A DNA stretch of 64,000 nt. It comes from Chania multitudinisentens RB-25 (GTDB taxonomy: Bacteria; Pseudomonadota; Gammaproteobacteria; Enterobacterales; Enterobacteriaceae). Under the pieces are notes generated by a model. The model made no database searches. It was given only the letters and a program-made list of their open reading frames with translations, and had not been told where the DNA came from. Shown in pieces: positions 24,751 through 34,101 of this stretch (position 1 is the stretch's first letter; every line of letters begins with the position of its first letter). The translations under genes and the position numbers were made by a program. Where the stretch lies: positions 1,922,001 through 1,986,000 of the forward strand of contig NZ_CP007044.2 of assembly GCF_000520015.2 (NCBI RefSeq), in the 5' to 3' direction.

Positions 24751-27414
24751 ATGTCAGAACGTTTAAACAATGACGTGGATCCGATCGAAACCCGCGACTG
24801 GTTGCAGGCGATCGAATCGGTCATCCGTGAAGAGGGTGTTGAGCGAGCTCAATTTCTGATTGAGCAGGTGTTGGGAGAAGCCCGCAAAGGTGGCGTTAAG
24901 GTTGCCGCAGGTACTGCTGCCCATCACTACATCAACACCATCGCGGTAGAAGATGAACCTGAATACCCAGGCAACCTGGATCTGGAACGCCGTATTCGTT
25001 CAGCTATCCGCTGGAACGCTGTGATGACCGTTTTGCGTGCGTCCAAAAAAGATCTGGATCTGGGTGGTCACATGGCTTCCTTCCAATCTTCCGCGACTTT
25101 CTATGAAGTCTGCTTTAACCACTTTTTCCGTGCACGCAACGAGAAAGACGGTGGCGATCTGGTGTATTTCCAGGGCCATATTTCTCCGGGGATTTATGCA
25201 CGCGCTTTCCTTGAAGGCCGCCTGACCGAAGAACAAATGAACAACTTCCGCCAGGAAGTTCACGGTAAAGGTCTTTCATCCTACCCGCATCCTAAACTGA
25301 TGCCTGAATTTTGGCAGTTCCCGACTGTTTCGATGGGTTTAGGCCCAATCAGTGCGATTTATCAGGCTAAATTCCTGAAATATCTGGAGCATCGTGGCCT
25401 GAAAGACACGTCTGCTCAGACCGTTTATGCCTTCCTGGGCGATGGTGAGATGGACGAACCAGAATCCAAAGGGGCGATCACCATCGCGACCCGTGAGAAG
25501 CTGGACAACCTGGTATTCGTCATCAACTGTAACCTACAGCGCCTGGATGGCCCGGTCACCGGTAACGGCAAAATCATCAACGAGCTGGAAGGGATCTTCG
25601 CCGGTGCAGGTTGGCAGGTGCTGAAAGTGATCTGGGGTGGCCGTTGGGATGAACTGCTGCGTAAGGACACCAGCGGTAAGCTGATGCAACTGATGGGCGA
25701 GACGCTGGACGGTGACTATCAGACCTTCAAATCCAAAGATGGTGCTTACGTGCGTGAGCATTTCTTTGGCCGCTACCCGGAAACCGCAGCGCTGGTGAAA
25801 GACATGACCGACGACGAGATCTGGTCACTGAACCGTGGTGGTCACGATCCGAAAAAAGTCTATGCGGCACTGAAAAAAGCACAAGATACCAAAGGCAAAG
25901 CCACCGTGATCCTGGCCCATACCATTAAAGGTTACGGCATGGGTGAAACGGCAGAAGGCAAAAACATTGCTCACCAGGTGAAGAAAATGAACATGGAAGG
26001 GGTACATCACTTCCGCGATCGTTTCAATGTGCCGGTTGCCGATGCTGATATCGAAAAACTGCCGTTTATCACTTTTGATAAAGACTCTGAAGAGTCTAAA
26101 TATCTGCACGAACGCCGCCAGGCACTACAGGGTTATGTGCCAACTCGCCTACCTGCGTTTACCCAGAAGCTGGAAATGCCTGCTCTGGAAGATTTCAGCT
26201 CTCTGCTGGAAGAGCAGAATAAAGAAATCTCTACCACCATCGCCTTTGTACGAGCTCTGAACGTGATGCTGAAAAACCCATCGATCAAAGATCGTTTGGT
26301 GCCAATCATCGCTGATGAAGCACGTACCTTTGGTATGGAAGGTCTGTTCCGTCAGATTGGTATCTACAGCCCGAACGGCCAGCAGTACACCCCGCAGGAC
26401 CGCGAGCAGGTGGCATACTATAAAGAAGACGAAAAAGGCCAAATCTTGCAGGAAGGGATCAACGAACTGGGTGCCGCGTCTTCATGGTTGGCCGCAGCGA
26501 CCTCTTACAGCACCAACGATCTGCCAATGATTCCGTTCTACATCTATTATTCGATGTTCGGTTTCCAGCGTATCGGTGATCTGTGCTGGGCCGCAGGCGA
26601 CCAACAGGCGCGTGGCTTCCTTATTGGCGGGACTTCGGGCCGTACTACCCTGAACGGTGAAGGCTTGCAGCACGAAGATGGCCATAGCCATATTCAGTCT
26701 CTGACTATCCCTAACTGTATCTCTTACGATCCGGCTTATGCGTATGAAGTTGCGGTGATCATGCATGATGGCCTGGTTCGCATGTACGGCGAGGCACAGG
26801 AAAACGTCTACTACTACCTGACCACGCTGAACGAAAACTATCATATGCCTGCGATGCCGCAGGGTGCAGAAGAAGGCATCCGTAAGGGCATCTACAAGCT
26901 GGATACGCTGGCTGGCAGTAAAGGTAAAGTTCAGTTGCTGGGTTCCGGGTCGATCCTGCGCCACGTCCGTGACGCGGCAGACATTCTGTCTAAAGACTAC
27001 GGCATCGGTTCCGATGTGTTCAGCGTAACCTCGTTCACCGAACTGGCGCGTGATGGCCAGGATTGCGAGCGTTGGAATATGTTGCACCCAACCGAAACCC
27101 CGCGCGTACCTTACATCGCTCAGGTGATGAGTGATGCACCAGCGGTGGCGTCTACCGACTACATGAAACTGTTCGCCGAGCAGGTTCGTACTTACGTTCC
27201 TGCCAGTGATTATCGCGTGTTGGGTACCGATGGTTTTGGCCGTTCTGACAGCCGTGAGAACCTGCGTCACCACTTTGAAGTGGATGCTTCTTACGTGGTG
27301 GTTGCTGCACTGGGTGAACTGGCTAAACGTGGTGAGATCGAAGCTTCTGTGGTAGCTGATGCGATTAAGAAATTCGACATCAACCCAGAAAAAGTCAACC
27401 CACGTCTGGCATAA
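24751..27414 (+). CDS. aceE: Pyruvate dehydrogenase E1 component
   Basis: Homodimeric thiamine-diphosphate enzyme that decarboxylates pyruvate and acetylates the lipoyl groups of AceF. 887 residues, the same as E. coli. ThDP/Mg motif GDGEMDEPESKGAI with the distal Asn region (NLVFVINCNLQRLDGPVTGN) at about residues 230-262, and DLPMIPFYIYYSMFGFQRIG and GLQHEDGHSHI in the pyrimidine domain. The start is preceded by TAAGGAATACC. It lies 230 bp after pdhR and 12 bp before aceF. Confidence 0.98.
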   Translation: MSERLNNDVDPIETRDWLQAIESVIREEGVERAQFLIEQVLGEARKGGVKVAAGTAAHHYINTIAVEDEPEYPGNLDLERRIRSAIRWNAVMTVLRASKKDLDLGGHMASFQSSATFYEVCFNHFFRARNEKDGGDLVYFQGHISPGIYARAFLEGRLTEEQMNNFRQEVHGKGLSSYPHPKLMPEFWQFPTVSMGLGPISAIYQAKFLKYLEHRGLKDTSAQTVYAFLGDGEMDEPESKGAITIATREKLDNLVFVINCNLQRLDGPVTGNGKIINELEGIFAGAGWQVLKVIWGGRWDELLRKDTSGKLMQLMGETLDGDYQTFKSKDGAYVREHFFGRYPETAALVKDMTDDEIWSLNRGGHDPKKVYAALKKAQDTKGKATVILAHTIKGYGMGETAEGKNIAHQVKKMNMEGVHHFRDRFNVPVADADIEKLPFITFDKDSEESKYLHERRQALQGYVPTRLPAFTQKLEMPALEDFSSLLEEQNKEISTTIAFVRALNVMLKNPSIKDRLVPIIADEARTFGMEGLFRQIGIYSPNGQQYTPQDREQVAYYKEDEKGQILQEGINELGAASSWLAAATSYSTNDLPMIPFYIYYSMFGFQRIGDLCWAAGDQQARGFLIGGTSGRTTLNGEGLQHEDGHSHIQSLTIPNCISYDPAYAYEVAVIMHDGLVRMYGEAQENVYYYLTTLNENYHMPAMPQGAEEGIRKGIYKLDTLAGSKGKVQLLGSGSILRHVRDAADILSKDYGIGSDVFSVTSFTELARDGQDCERWNMLHPTETPRVPYIAQVMSDAPAVASTDYMKLFAEQVRTYVPASDYRVLGTDGFGRSDSRENLRHHFEVDASYVVVAALGELAKRGEIEASVVADAIKKFDINPEKVNPRLA

Positions 27415-27426
27415 GAGGTAAAAACA

Positions 27427-29007
27427 ATGTCTATCGAAATCAATGTGCCGGACATCGGTGCAGACGAAGTTGAGATCACCGAGATCCTGGTGAAGGTTGG
27501 CGATAAAGTTGAGGTTGAACAATCGCTGATCACTGTGGAAGGTGACAAAGCCTCCATGGAAGTACCCTCCCCGCAGGCGGGCGTGGTGAAAGAGATCAAA
27601 GTCGCCGTGGGTGACAAAACGGAAACCGGCAAACTGCTGATGATCTTTGAAGCCGCGGGTGCTGCACCTGCCGCTAAAGCAGAAGAAACACCGGCTGCAG
27701 CTCCGGTAGCCGCTGCTGCGGCCAGCGCAGCCAAAGACGTTGCCGTACCAGATATTGGTGATGATGAAGTTGAAGTGACCGAAGTGATGGTGAAAGTGGG
27801 CGATAAAGTTGCCGCTGAGCAGTCACTGATCACCGTTGAAGGTGATAAAGCTTCTATGGAAGTGCCAGCACCATTCGCGGGTACGGTAAAAGAGATCAAA
27901 ATCAGCACCGGCGCTAAAGTGAAAACCGGCTCCCTGATTATGGTGTTTGAGGTAGAAGGTGCCGCTCCAACTGCTGCTTCCGCTCCCGCTCCGCAAGCCG
28001 AAGCCGCGCCAGCCCCGGCCAAGCAAGAAGAGAAGGCGGTTGCTCCGGCTGCCGCCGCAGATAAAGGTGAATTCACCGAGAACGATGCTTACGTTCATGC
28101 CACACCAGTGATCCGCCGCTTGGCGCGTGAGTTCGGTGTAAACCTGGCGAAAGTGAAAGGCACTGGCCGTAAAGGCCGTATCCTGCGCGAAGACGTTCAG
28201 GCTTATGTGAAAGATGCAGTTAAACGCGCTGAATCAGCCCCCACAGCAACCGGTGGCGGCTTGCCAGGCATGCTGCCATGGCCGAAGGTGGACTTCAGCA
28301 AGTTTGGTGAAATCGAAGAAGTTGAAATGGGCCGTATCCAGAAAATCTCTGGTGCCAACCTGAGCCGTAACTGGGTGATGATCCCACATGTGACTCATTT
28401 CGACAAAACGGATATCACCGATCTGGAAGCGTTCCGTAAGCAGCAGAACCTGGAAGCGGAGAAACGTAAGCTGGATGTGAAATTCACACCGGTGGTGTTT
28501 ATCATGAAAGCCGTTGCTGCCGCTTTGGAGCAGATGCCGCGTTTCAACAGTTCTCTGTCCGAAGATGGCCAGAAGTTGACGCTGAAAAAATACATCAACA
28601 TCGGCGTAGCAGTGGATACGCCAAATGGTCTGGTGGTTCCGGTGTTCAAAGATGTGAATAAGAAAGGCATCGTTGAACTGTCTCGTGAACTGATGGCTAT
28701 CTCCAAAAAAGCGCGTGACGGTAAGTTGACCGCAGGCGAAATGCAGGGCGGTTGTTTTACCATCTCTAGCCTGGGTGGTATCGGGACTACTCACTTTGCG
28801 CCAATTGTTAATGCGCCGGAAGTGGCGATTTTGGGCGTCTCCAAATCTGCTATGGAGCCTGTCTGGAACGGTAAAGAGTTTACGCCGCGCTTGATGATGC
28901 CAATGTCGCTTTCCTTCGATCACCGTGTGATTGATGGTGCTGACGGTGCGCGCTTTATCACCATTATCAACAACACGTTGGCTGATATTCGCCGTCTGGT
29001 GATGTAA
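27427..29007 (+). CDS. aceF: Dihydrolipoyl acetyltransferase E2, two lipoyl domains
   Basis: Core of the pyruvate dehydrogenase complex, transfers acetyl groups to CoA. 526 residues. Two lipoyl domains are visible, each with VEGDKASMEVP around the lipoylated Lys (residues about 41 and 145), separated by Ala/Pro/Glu-rich linkers. Next the E1/E3-binding domain (ATPVIRRLAREFGVNLAKVK), then the catalytic domain ending with the active-site motif SFDHRVIDGADGARF. E. coli AceF has three lipoyl domains and about 630 residues, so one repeat is absent here. The sequence between domains is continuous, which argues for natural variation rather than a break. Confidence 0.97.
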   Translation: MSIEINVPDIGADEVEITEILVKVGDKVEVEQSLITVEGDKASMEVPSPQAGVVKEIKVAVGDKTETGKLLMIFEAAGAAPAAKAEETPAAAPVAAAAASAAKDVAVPDIGDDEVEVTEVMVKVGDKVAAEQSLITVEGDKASMEVPAPFAGTVKEIKISTGAKVKTGSLIMVFEVEGAAPTAASAPAPQAEAAPAPAKQEEKAVAPAAAADKGEFTENDAYVHATPVIRRLAREFGVNLAKVKGTGRKGRILREDVQAYVKDAVKRAESAPTATGGGLPGMLPWPKVDFSKFGEIEEVEMGRIQKISGANLSRNWVMIPHVTHFDKTDITDLEAFRKQQNLEAEKRKLDVKFTPVVFIMKAVAAALEQMPRFNSSLSEDGQKLTLKKYINIGVAVDTPNGLVVPVFKDVNKKGIVELSRELMAISKKARDGKLTAGEMQGGCFTISSLGGIGTTHFAPIVNAPEVAILGVSKSAMEPVWNGKEFTPRLMMPMSLSFDHRVIDGADGARFITIINNTLADIRRLVM

Positions 29008-29366
29008 TTGTATAGGGGCGCTCTGGTAGCGCCTCTGTCAATCTTACTACCGGTTTTGTCGGGTTGTTGCATGACTCGACAAAATTGTTGAGATACGGGT
29101 CACCTGAACACGCTTTGCAGGTTATTAACAATTCTGTAAACTGCTCGCGGTGTAAGCGTCCCGGTGGATGAAGGGCGTTATGAGATTGATTAGTAATATA
29201 CCCAATGGATTTCAATTTGTAGCCAGGCGGCAAATTCGTTAATCCCCAGGAGCATACATAAGTAAGTGACTGGGGTGAGCGAATGAAGCCAACAACGCTG
29301 CAACTTGAAAGACGAAGGGTATAAAAATGACGTCTGACCCGCCGGACAAACAATTAAGAGGTCATG
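29008..29366. other. aceF-lpdA intergenic region
   Basis: Holds a hairpin at 29014-29036 (AGGGGCGCT / AGCGCCTCT, 5-nt loop) after aceF and a 128-bp repeat. lpdA probably has its own promoter here, as in E. coli, but I cannot place it. Confidence 0.6.
29197..29324. repeat. Full-length copy of the dispersed palindromic repeat
   Basis: Left arm TATACCCAATGGATTTCAAT, right arm inverted TATACCCTTCGTCTTTCAAG, enclosing about 85 bp. It ends 43 bp before the lpdA start. Confidence 0.7.
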
Positions 29367-30791
29367 ATGAGTACTGAAATTAAAACTCAGGTCGTGGTAC
29401 TTGGGGCAGGCCCGGCAGGTTACTCTGCTGCTTTTCGTTGCGCTGATTTAGGTCTTGAAACTGTTCTGGTTGAACGTTACTCCACTCTGGGGGGGGTTTG
29501 CCTGAACGTGGGGTGTATCCCTTCCAAAGCATTACTGCACGTAGCCAAAGTGATCGAAGAAGCCAAAGCGTTGGCTGAGCATGGTATCGTTTTCGGTGCG
29601 CCGAAAACCGACATCGACAAAGTGCGCATCTGGAAAGAAAAAGTCATCAATCAGCTGACCGGCGGTCTGGCGGGGATGGCGAAAGGCCGTAAAGTGAAAG
29701 TGGTCAACGGCCAAGGTAAATTCACTGGTGCTAACACTTTGGTTGTTGAAGGCGAAAATGGTGCCACTACCATTAACTTCGACAACGCCATCATCGCTGC
29801 TGGCTCTCGTCCAATCCAATTGCCATTCATTCCTCATGACGATCCTCGCGTGTGGGATTCCACCGATGCACTGGCGCTGAAATCTGTTCCAGAACGTATG
29901 CTGGTAATGGGTGGCGGTATCATCGGCCTGGAAATGGGCACCGTATACCATGCCCTGGGTTCACAGATCGACGTGGTTGAAATGTTTGATCAGGTGATCC
30001 CAGCGGCTGACAAAGACGTGGTGAAAGTTTTCACCAAACGTATCAGCAAGCAGTTCAACCTGATGCTGGAAACCAAAGTGACGGCAGTAGAAGCTAGAGA
30101 AGACGGCATTTACGTCACGATGGAAGGCAAAAAAGCTCCAGCAGAACCACAGCGTTACGACGCAGTGCTGGTGGCGATTGGCCGCGTGCCGAACGGTAAA
30201 CTGCTGGATGCGGGCAAAGCCGGCGTGGAAGTTGATGAGCGTGGCTTTATCCATGTCGACAAGCAGTTGCGTACCAACATGCCGCACATCTTCGCTATCG
30301 GCGATATCGTCGGCCAGCCGATGTTAGCGCACAAGGGTGTGCATGAAGGCCATGTTGCGGCAGAAGTTATCGCTGGCATGAAGCACTACTTCGATCCAAA
30401 AGTGATCCCATCGATTGCTTATACTGAACCCGAAGTAGCCTGGGTTGGCCTGACCGAGAAAGAAGCGAAAGAGAAAGGTATCAGCTATGAAACCGCTACC
30501 TTCCCGTGGGCGGCTTCTGGCCGTGCCATCGCTTCTGATTGCGCAGACGGCATGACCAAGCTGATTTTCGACAAAGAAACTCATCGTGTGATTGGTGGGG
30601 CAATTGTTGGCACCAACGGCGGCGAACTGCTGGGTGAAATCGGTCTGGCGATCGAGATGGGTTGTGACGCAGAAGATATCGCGCTGACCATCCATGCTCA
30701 CCCAACTCTGCATGAGTCCGTGGGCTTGGCAGCCGAGATCTACGAAGGCAGCATTACCGATCTGCCAAACCCGAAAGCCAAGAAAAAGTAA
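29367..30791 (+). CDS. lpdA: Dihydrolipoyl dehydrogenase E3
   Basis: FAD flavoprotein that reoxidises lipoamide for the pyruvate, 2-oxoglutarate and glycine cleavage complexes. 474 residues from the second of two adjacent ATGs, which has AAGAGG 5 nt upstream. FAD-binding VVVLGAGPAGYSAAF, redox disulphide GGVCLNVGCIPSKALLH, NAD-binding VMGGGIIGLEMGTVY, and C-terminal active-site His-Glu in IHAHPTLHESVGLAAE. Confidence 0.98.
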   Translation: MSTEIKTQVVVLGAGPAGYSAAFRCADLGLETVLVERYSTLGGVCLNVGCIPSKALLHVAKVIEEAKALAEHGIVFGAPKTDIDKVRIWKEKVINQLTGGLAGMAKGRKVKVVNGQGKFTGANTLVVEGENGATTINFDNAIIAAGSRPIQLPFIPHDDPRVWDSTDALALKSVPERMLVMGGGIIGLEMGTVYHALGSQIDVVEMFDQVIPAADKDVVKVFTKRISKQFNLMLETKVTAVEAREDGIYVTMEGKKAPAEPQRYDAVLVAIGRVPNGKLLDAGKAGVEVDERGFIHVDKQLRTNMPHIFAIGDIVGQPMLAHKGVHEGHVAAEVIAGMKHYFDPKVIPSIAYTEPEVAWVGLTEKEAKEKGISYETATFPWAASGRAIASDCADGMTKLIFDKETHRVIGGAIVGTNGGELLGEIGLAIEMGCDAEDIALTIHAHPTLHESVGLAAEIYEGSITDLPNPKAKKK

Positions 30792-30817
30792 TTTTTGTGG
30801 CTTGAAGGGTTAATCAG

Positions 30818-30847
30818 CGGCTCCTGTGAAAAGGGGCCGTTTTTTTT
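30818..30847 (+). terminator. Rho-independent terminator of lpdA
   Basis: CGGCTCC, 8-nt loop, GGGGCCG (one G-T pair) followed by eight T. Confidence 0.9.
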
Positions 30848-31033
30848 GCCCGATTTTTCTTTCGTCTGGTGTTGCAGCTGTTCCACAAGGGGTTGTGAGA
30901 TGGTGCTTACGTGCTTTTGGAGCCTGTTTTGCTAAATTTGAGGAGCTTACATCTAATAATTGCATTTGCATTACGACAGAAAAAAATAAAATATATAGCT
31001 ATTATCAGCAACAACCTAATGACAGTTAATTAT

Positions 31034-31354
31034 ATGGAACTTAAACCCCCTGATCCAGAAAGTGTAATTATTTGGTTTGTTATTGGTGCTTTTGCAACCT
31101 GGGGAGGAATTGTTCGTTTTTTATTACAAGAAAAAAGAACCATGAATAAAGGTAAAACTGTAAAATCAGCCATTAGTCAAATTATTGTTTCTGGATTTAC
31201 TGGGGTGCTTGGTGGTTTGATCGTATTTGAATATGGGGGCAGTAATTATATGGTATTTATTGCTTCTGGAATATTTGGCTCCATGGGGGATGTAGGCTTG
31301 TTATATATACAGTCATATTTTAAGAAGGTGAATAACAATCATCGTATCATGTAA
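31034..31354 (+). CDS. Putative LydA-type phage holin (holin superfamily III)
   Basis: 106-residue very hydrophobic protein in an AT-rich segment. Three membrane helices are visible: about residues 10-30 (VIIWFVIGAFATWGGIVRFL), 47-68 (SQIIVSGFTGVLGGLIVFEY) and 72-93 (YMVFIASGIFGSMGDVGLLY), with basic loops and tail. This pattern and the AFATWGGIVRFLL and GFTGVLGGLI blocks recall the LydA/P1-like holin family. The start is uncertain; no clear ribosome site precedes 31034 or the upstream ATG at 31019. No endolysin or other phage genes are nearby. A leaderless LPMO gene lies 1.4 kb away, which raises the possibility of holin-assisted protein release. Confidence 0.6.
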   Translation: MELKPPDPESVIIWFVIGAFATWGGIVRFLLQEKRTMNKGKTVKSAISQIIVSGFTGVLGGLIVFEYGGSNYMVFIASGIFGSMGDVGLLYIQSYFKKVNNNHRIM

Positions 31355-31518
31355 TAAGTGTTATAAATCGTTTTTAATTCCCACGAAGATAATCAATATT
31401 TATATCATTAAGATATCATCTATATTAAAATAAAACCACACTTCCTCAATGGGATATTTTATGGCGGCTTTAAATAGCTACATCTAAAATTATATTTCAT
31501 CAAAGTAGCCAAAACCAT

Positions 31519-32454
31519 TTAGCTATTAAAATAGGGTGAGAAAATGTTATTGTCTGCATAAATAACATCTTTTTTTAATTTAGAAAAAAATTTATCGTAA
31601 ATCATATGGTTCTTTCTTTTTAAAAAATAGATATTTACGCTTGCTTCAACTGCGGTACTGCCAATGACGAAAGGTGATATAGTTAACTCATTGAATCTAT
31701 CGATAATTAATTTCTTCATTGAGTTTGAAATCAAACCTATCGCCTCTCCTTGCTCTATAAATGATAAATGGTTTGTTATGTCAGGCATGGCAATAATCTT
31801 CATTTCACCAACATAATTTAGTTCTTTCTTTAAATGTTCTCGCCATTCTATATTTTGGTTGTCTAAAAAAACTAATAATATATTTTTTAAAATTATAGTT
31901 TTATTTTTAGAGCAATGAGGGTTTATATCGTTTGATCGTACTATCTGAATAGTCTCACCCTGAAGTGAGATACAGGCAATATCATCATTAAGTGTTAAGT
32001 TATCACTTGAAATTATCATGTCGAATTCATTCTTGAGCAGATCTTTTTCTATATTTTCATTGAGGGTTCTTTTTGATATTTTCTTTATTTGCTCTGAATG
32101 GTTGTATACAAAGTCAGATAAAAACCCTAATAAAAAATCATCAACAGAAATAGTTAAGCCATGTGTTACATCAGCTTTTTTACTTAATATTTTACCTTTA
32201 TTAAGGAAATGTTCTTCAAGTGATATCAGATTATCATAATGAGGTAGTATAATATTGTATATGTTTTCTCCTTCTTTGGTTAAGTTAACTCCATCTCTCC
32301 CTCGAAGAAAAAGGTTATATCCGAGCTTTTCTTCTAATATTTTAATTCTTCTAGATAGGGGTGATTCTGTAATAAAGAGCTCTCTTGCCCCAATTTTCAT
32401 TGATTTGTTTCTAGCCGTTACCATAAATGACCTTAGTAGAGTTGATACAAACAT
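31519..32454 (-). CDS. LysR-family transcriptional regulator
   Basis: 311 residues, strikingly AT-rich and Lys/Ile/Asn-rich compared with the backbone, which suggests horizontal acquisition. N-terminal winged helix-turn-helix: LFITESPLSRRIKILEEKLG at about residues 26-45, then LFLRGRDGVNLTKEGENIYN. The substrate-binding domain is divergent. The ATG has AAGGAGG a few bases upstream. It lies between the holin-like gene (converging) and the LPMO gene (same strand, upstream) and may control one or both. Ligand unknown. Confidence 0.85.
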   Translation of the reverse strand: MFVSTLLRSFMVTARNKSMKIGARELFITESPLSRRIKILEEKLGYNLFLRGRDGVNLTKEGENIYNIILPHYDNLISLEEHFLNKGKILSKKADVTHGLTISVDDFLLGFLSDFVYNHSEQIKKISKRTLNENIEKDLLKNEFDMIISSDNLTLNDDIACISLQGETIQIVRSNDINPHCSKNKTIILKNILLVFLDNQNIEWREHLKKELNYVGEMKIIAMPDITNHLSFIEQGEAIGLISNSMKKLIIDRFNELTISPFVIGSTAVEASVNIYFLKRKNHMIYDKFFSKLKKDVIYADNNIFSPYFNS

Positions 32455-32724
32455 ACTCCCTCCTTATAATTTAAATTATTTCATACACCGTATAAATAAT
32501 AATCATGTTTATAATCCAGTTCTTTTGATAATATAAAAATTTTCTCTTTATATTTAATATGTCTAAGTTATATTTAGGTCAAGAAGATATTAAAAAATAA
32601 ATTTATTATTATTTGATTAATTCGTATTTTTCCTATTGTATTAAAATTTGGGGTGTTGAATTCAGTAATATAAGATGGTCAGATTAACTGACCATCTTAT
32701 TCACTTGACGATCAAATAAAGATA

Positions 32725-34101
32725 TTATGGAATGATTTTCCAAAGAGTTTGATAGTCAAGACCACCAGGAACCCAATCATAAGTCCAGGCTGTGTGAGCT
32801 TGTATACATAACCAATTGCTACCACGATAACTTACCCGAGCACCAACTGGGTAGAATGTATAAAGCTCCCATTGTGGATAAGTGCTTCCTCCACCAGATT
32901 GAGGACGAGTTTTCACATGTAGGATATTACTTTGTGCAGAGATGCGTCCTTGGTTATCCTGTGCGATTACAAAGTAATAGTACCCTGTATTTGGTTGCAG
33001 CCCAGTATCCAAGAAAGTTAATTGTGAAGGCTGAACTCTGGCAATCTCAATATCATCGCGATAAATGAGATAACCCATAATCCCGTTCGATGACGTAGAC
33101 GGCCCCCACATCAAACTAATGCTATTCTCCGTTTCCCCCATACTGTGTAAATTAACGGGAGGGGTTGGCGGGTTTTCATAGTTATTTTCAGGTAAGGTGC
33201 GTGCCGAGACTGATGCACTCAACGCGGATTCATTACCTGCATGATTTACTGCACGTACTGAATATTCAAATGTTGTATCCGCTTGCAGACCTGAGTCCGT
33301 AAAATTCAATCCTGTACTTTGGGCTATGAAAGAACCGTTACGATAAATTAGGTAATGTGAAACGTTTGAAACAGAGGCCTCCCACGCAAGTGATATTGTA
33401 TGACTGTTTACCTCAGTAATACGTAATCCCCGTGGAGGTTGAGGTTGCTCACCACCACCACCACCTGTACCGACAAAATTCAGATCAACCACTTGGTAAA
33501 ATGCATTCCCGGTATCTGCAACTTCCCAAACAGCAAGCAGGACATGATAACCAGTACGCTGTGGTAAGACTAAGTCATGAATAGTTGGTTGAGGGGGCGT
33601 TAATGCCTGACCGTTGCTCCAAAATGGCTGTTCACCCAACTGAACCTGAAAGAATGGGCGATCTTCAAATTGTGCACGGCTAAGAGGCTGATTTGGATTC
33701 CAGTTGGGTTGTGTAATAAAATAGTTCCAACGCCGAGTGAGGTGTGGTGCAGTGTAATGCCAGGACATTGTTAAAATATCTCCAGACAATACATCATGTT
33801 TTTGCCAATGGGTGCCAGGTTCGTCCAGAAATTCCCCATCTCCTTGATTGGCACTGGCGATTTTACCGTCTGGCGGTGGTAATACATTGCGTGTATCATC
33901 TGGAGCAAAGGTATCTGCAAGACCTGCATTGACCGCAGGGAAGAATTTACCTGCTTCTCGCTGATTAAGTTGCCCGGTATTAAGCCTGCCTTCTTGCCAG
34001 GCAAAAAAAGCACGTGAGGCGGGTGAAAATACATGCCCATGGAACGGGGTGATACTTATGTTTTTACGCTTACTGATAATTGAGGATGAATTATTTTTCA
34101 T
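32725..34101 (-). CDS. AA10 lytic polysaccharide monooxygenase with FnIII and chitin-binding domains, no signal peptide
   Basis: 458 residues. Domains: AA10 copper monooxygenase (about 21-211), two fibronectin type III domains (about 220-300 and 312-400) and a C-terminal CBM5/12 chitin-binding module (about 408-457, with VGARVSYRGSNWLCIQ and a final TLWKIIP). Copper-brace candidates are His21 in PFHGHVFSPASRAF and His120 in APHLTRRWNYFITQPNW; Phe201 in NAFYQVVDLN fits the axial position. The family oxidatively cleaves chitin or cellulose and needs His at the mature N-terminus. Unusually, residues 1-20 (MKNNSSSIISKRKNISITPF) have no hydrophobic core. The ATG has AGGAG upstream and an in-frame TAG four codons before it, so a longer start with a Sec signal is excluded. 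Confidence 0.85.
   Translation of the reverse strand: MKNNSSSIISKRKNISITPFHGHVFSPASRAFFAWQEGRLNTGQLNQREAGKFFPAVNAGLADTFAPDDTRNVLPPPDGKIASANQGDGEFLDEPGTHWQKHDVLSGDILTMSWHYTAPHLTRRWNYFITQPNWNPNQPLSRAQFEDRPFFQVQLGEQPFWSNGQALTPPQPTIHDLVLPQRTGYHVLLAVWEVADTGNAFYQVVDLNFVGTGGGGGEQPQPPRGLRITEVNSHTISLAWEASVSNVSHYLIYRNGSFIAQSTGLNFTDSGLQADTTFEYSVRAVNHAGNESALSASVSARTLPENNYENPPTPPVNLHSMGETENSISLMWGPSTSSNGIMGYLIYRDDIEIARVQPSQLTFLDTGLQPNTGYYYFVIAQDNQGRISAQSNILHVKTRPQSGGGSTYPQWELYTFYPVGARVSYRGSNWLCIQAHTAWTYDWVPGGLDYQTLWKIIP

Noticed and set aside
30826..31029. 67-codon frame starting in the lpdA terminator
   Set aside because: Begins within the terminator hairpin, no ribosome site, composition unlike a protein.
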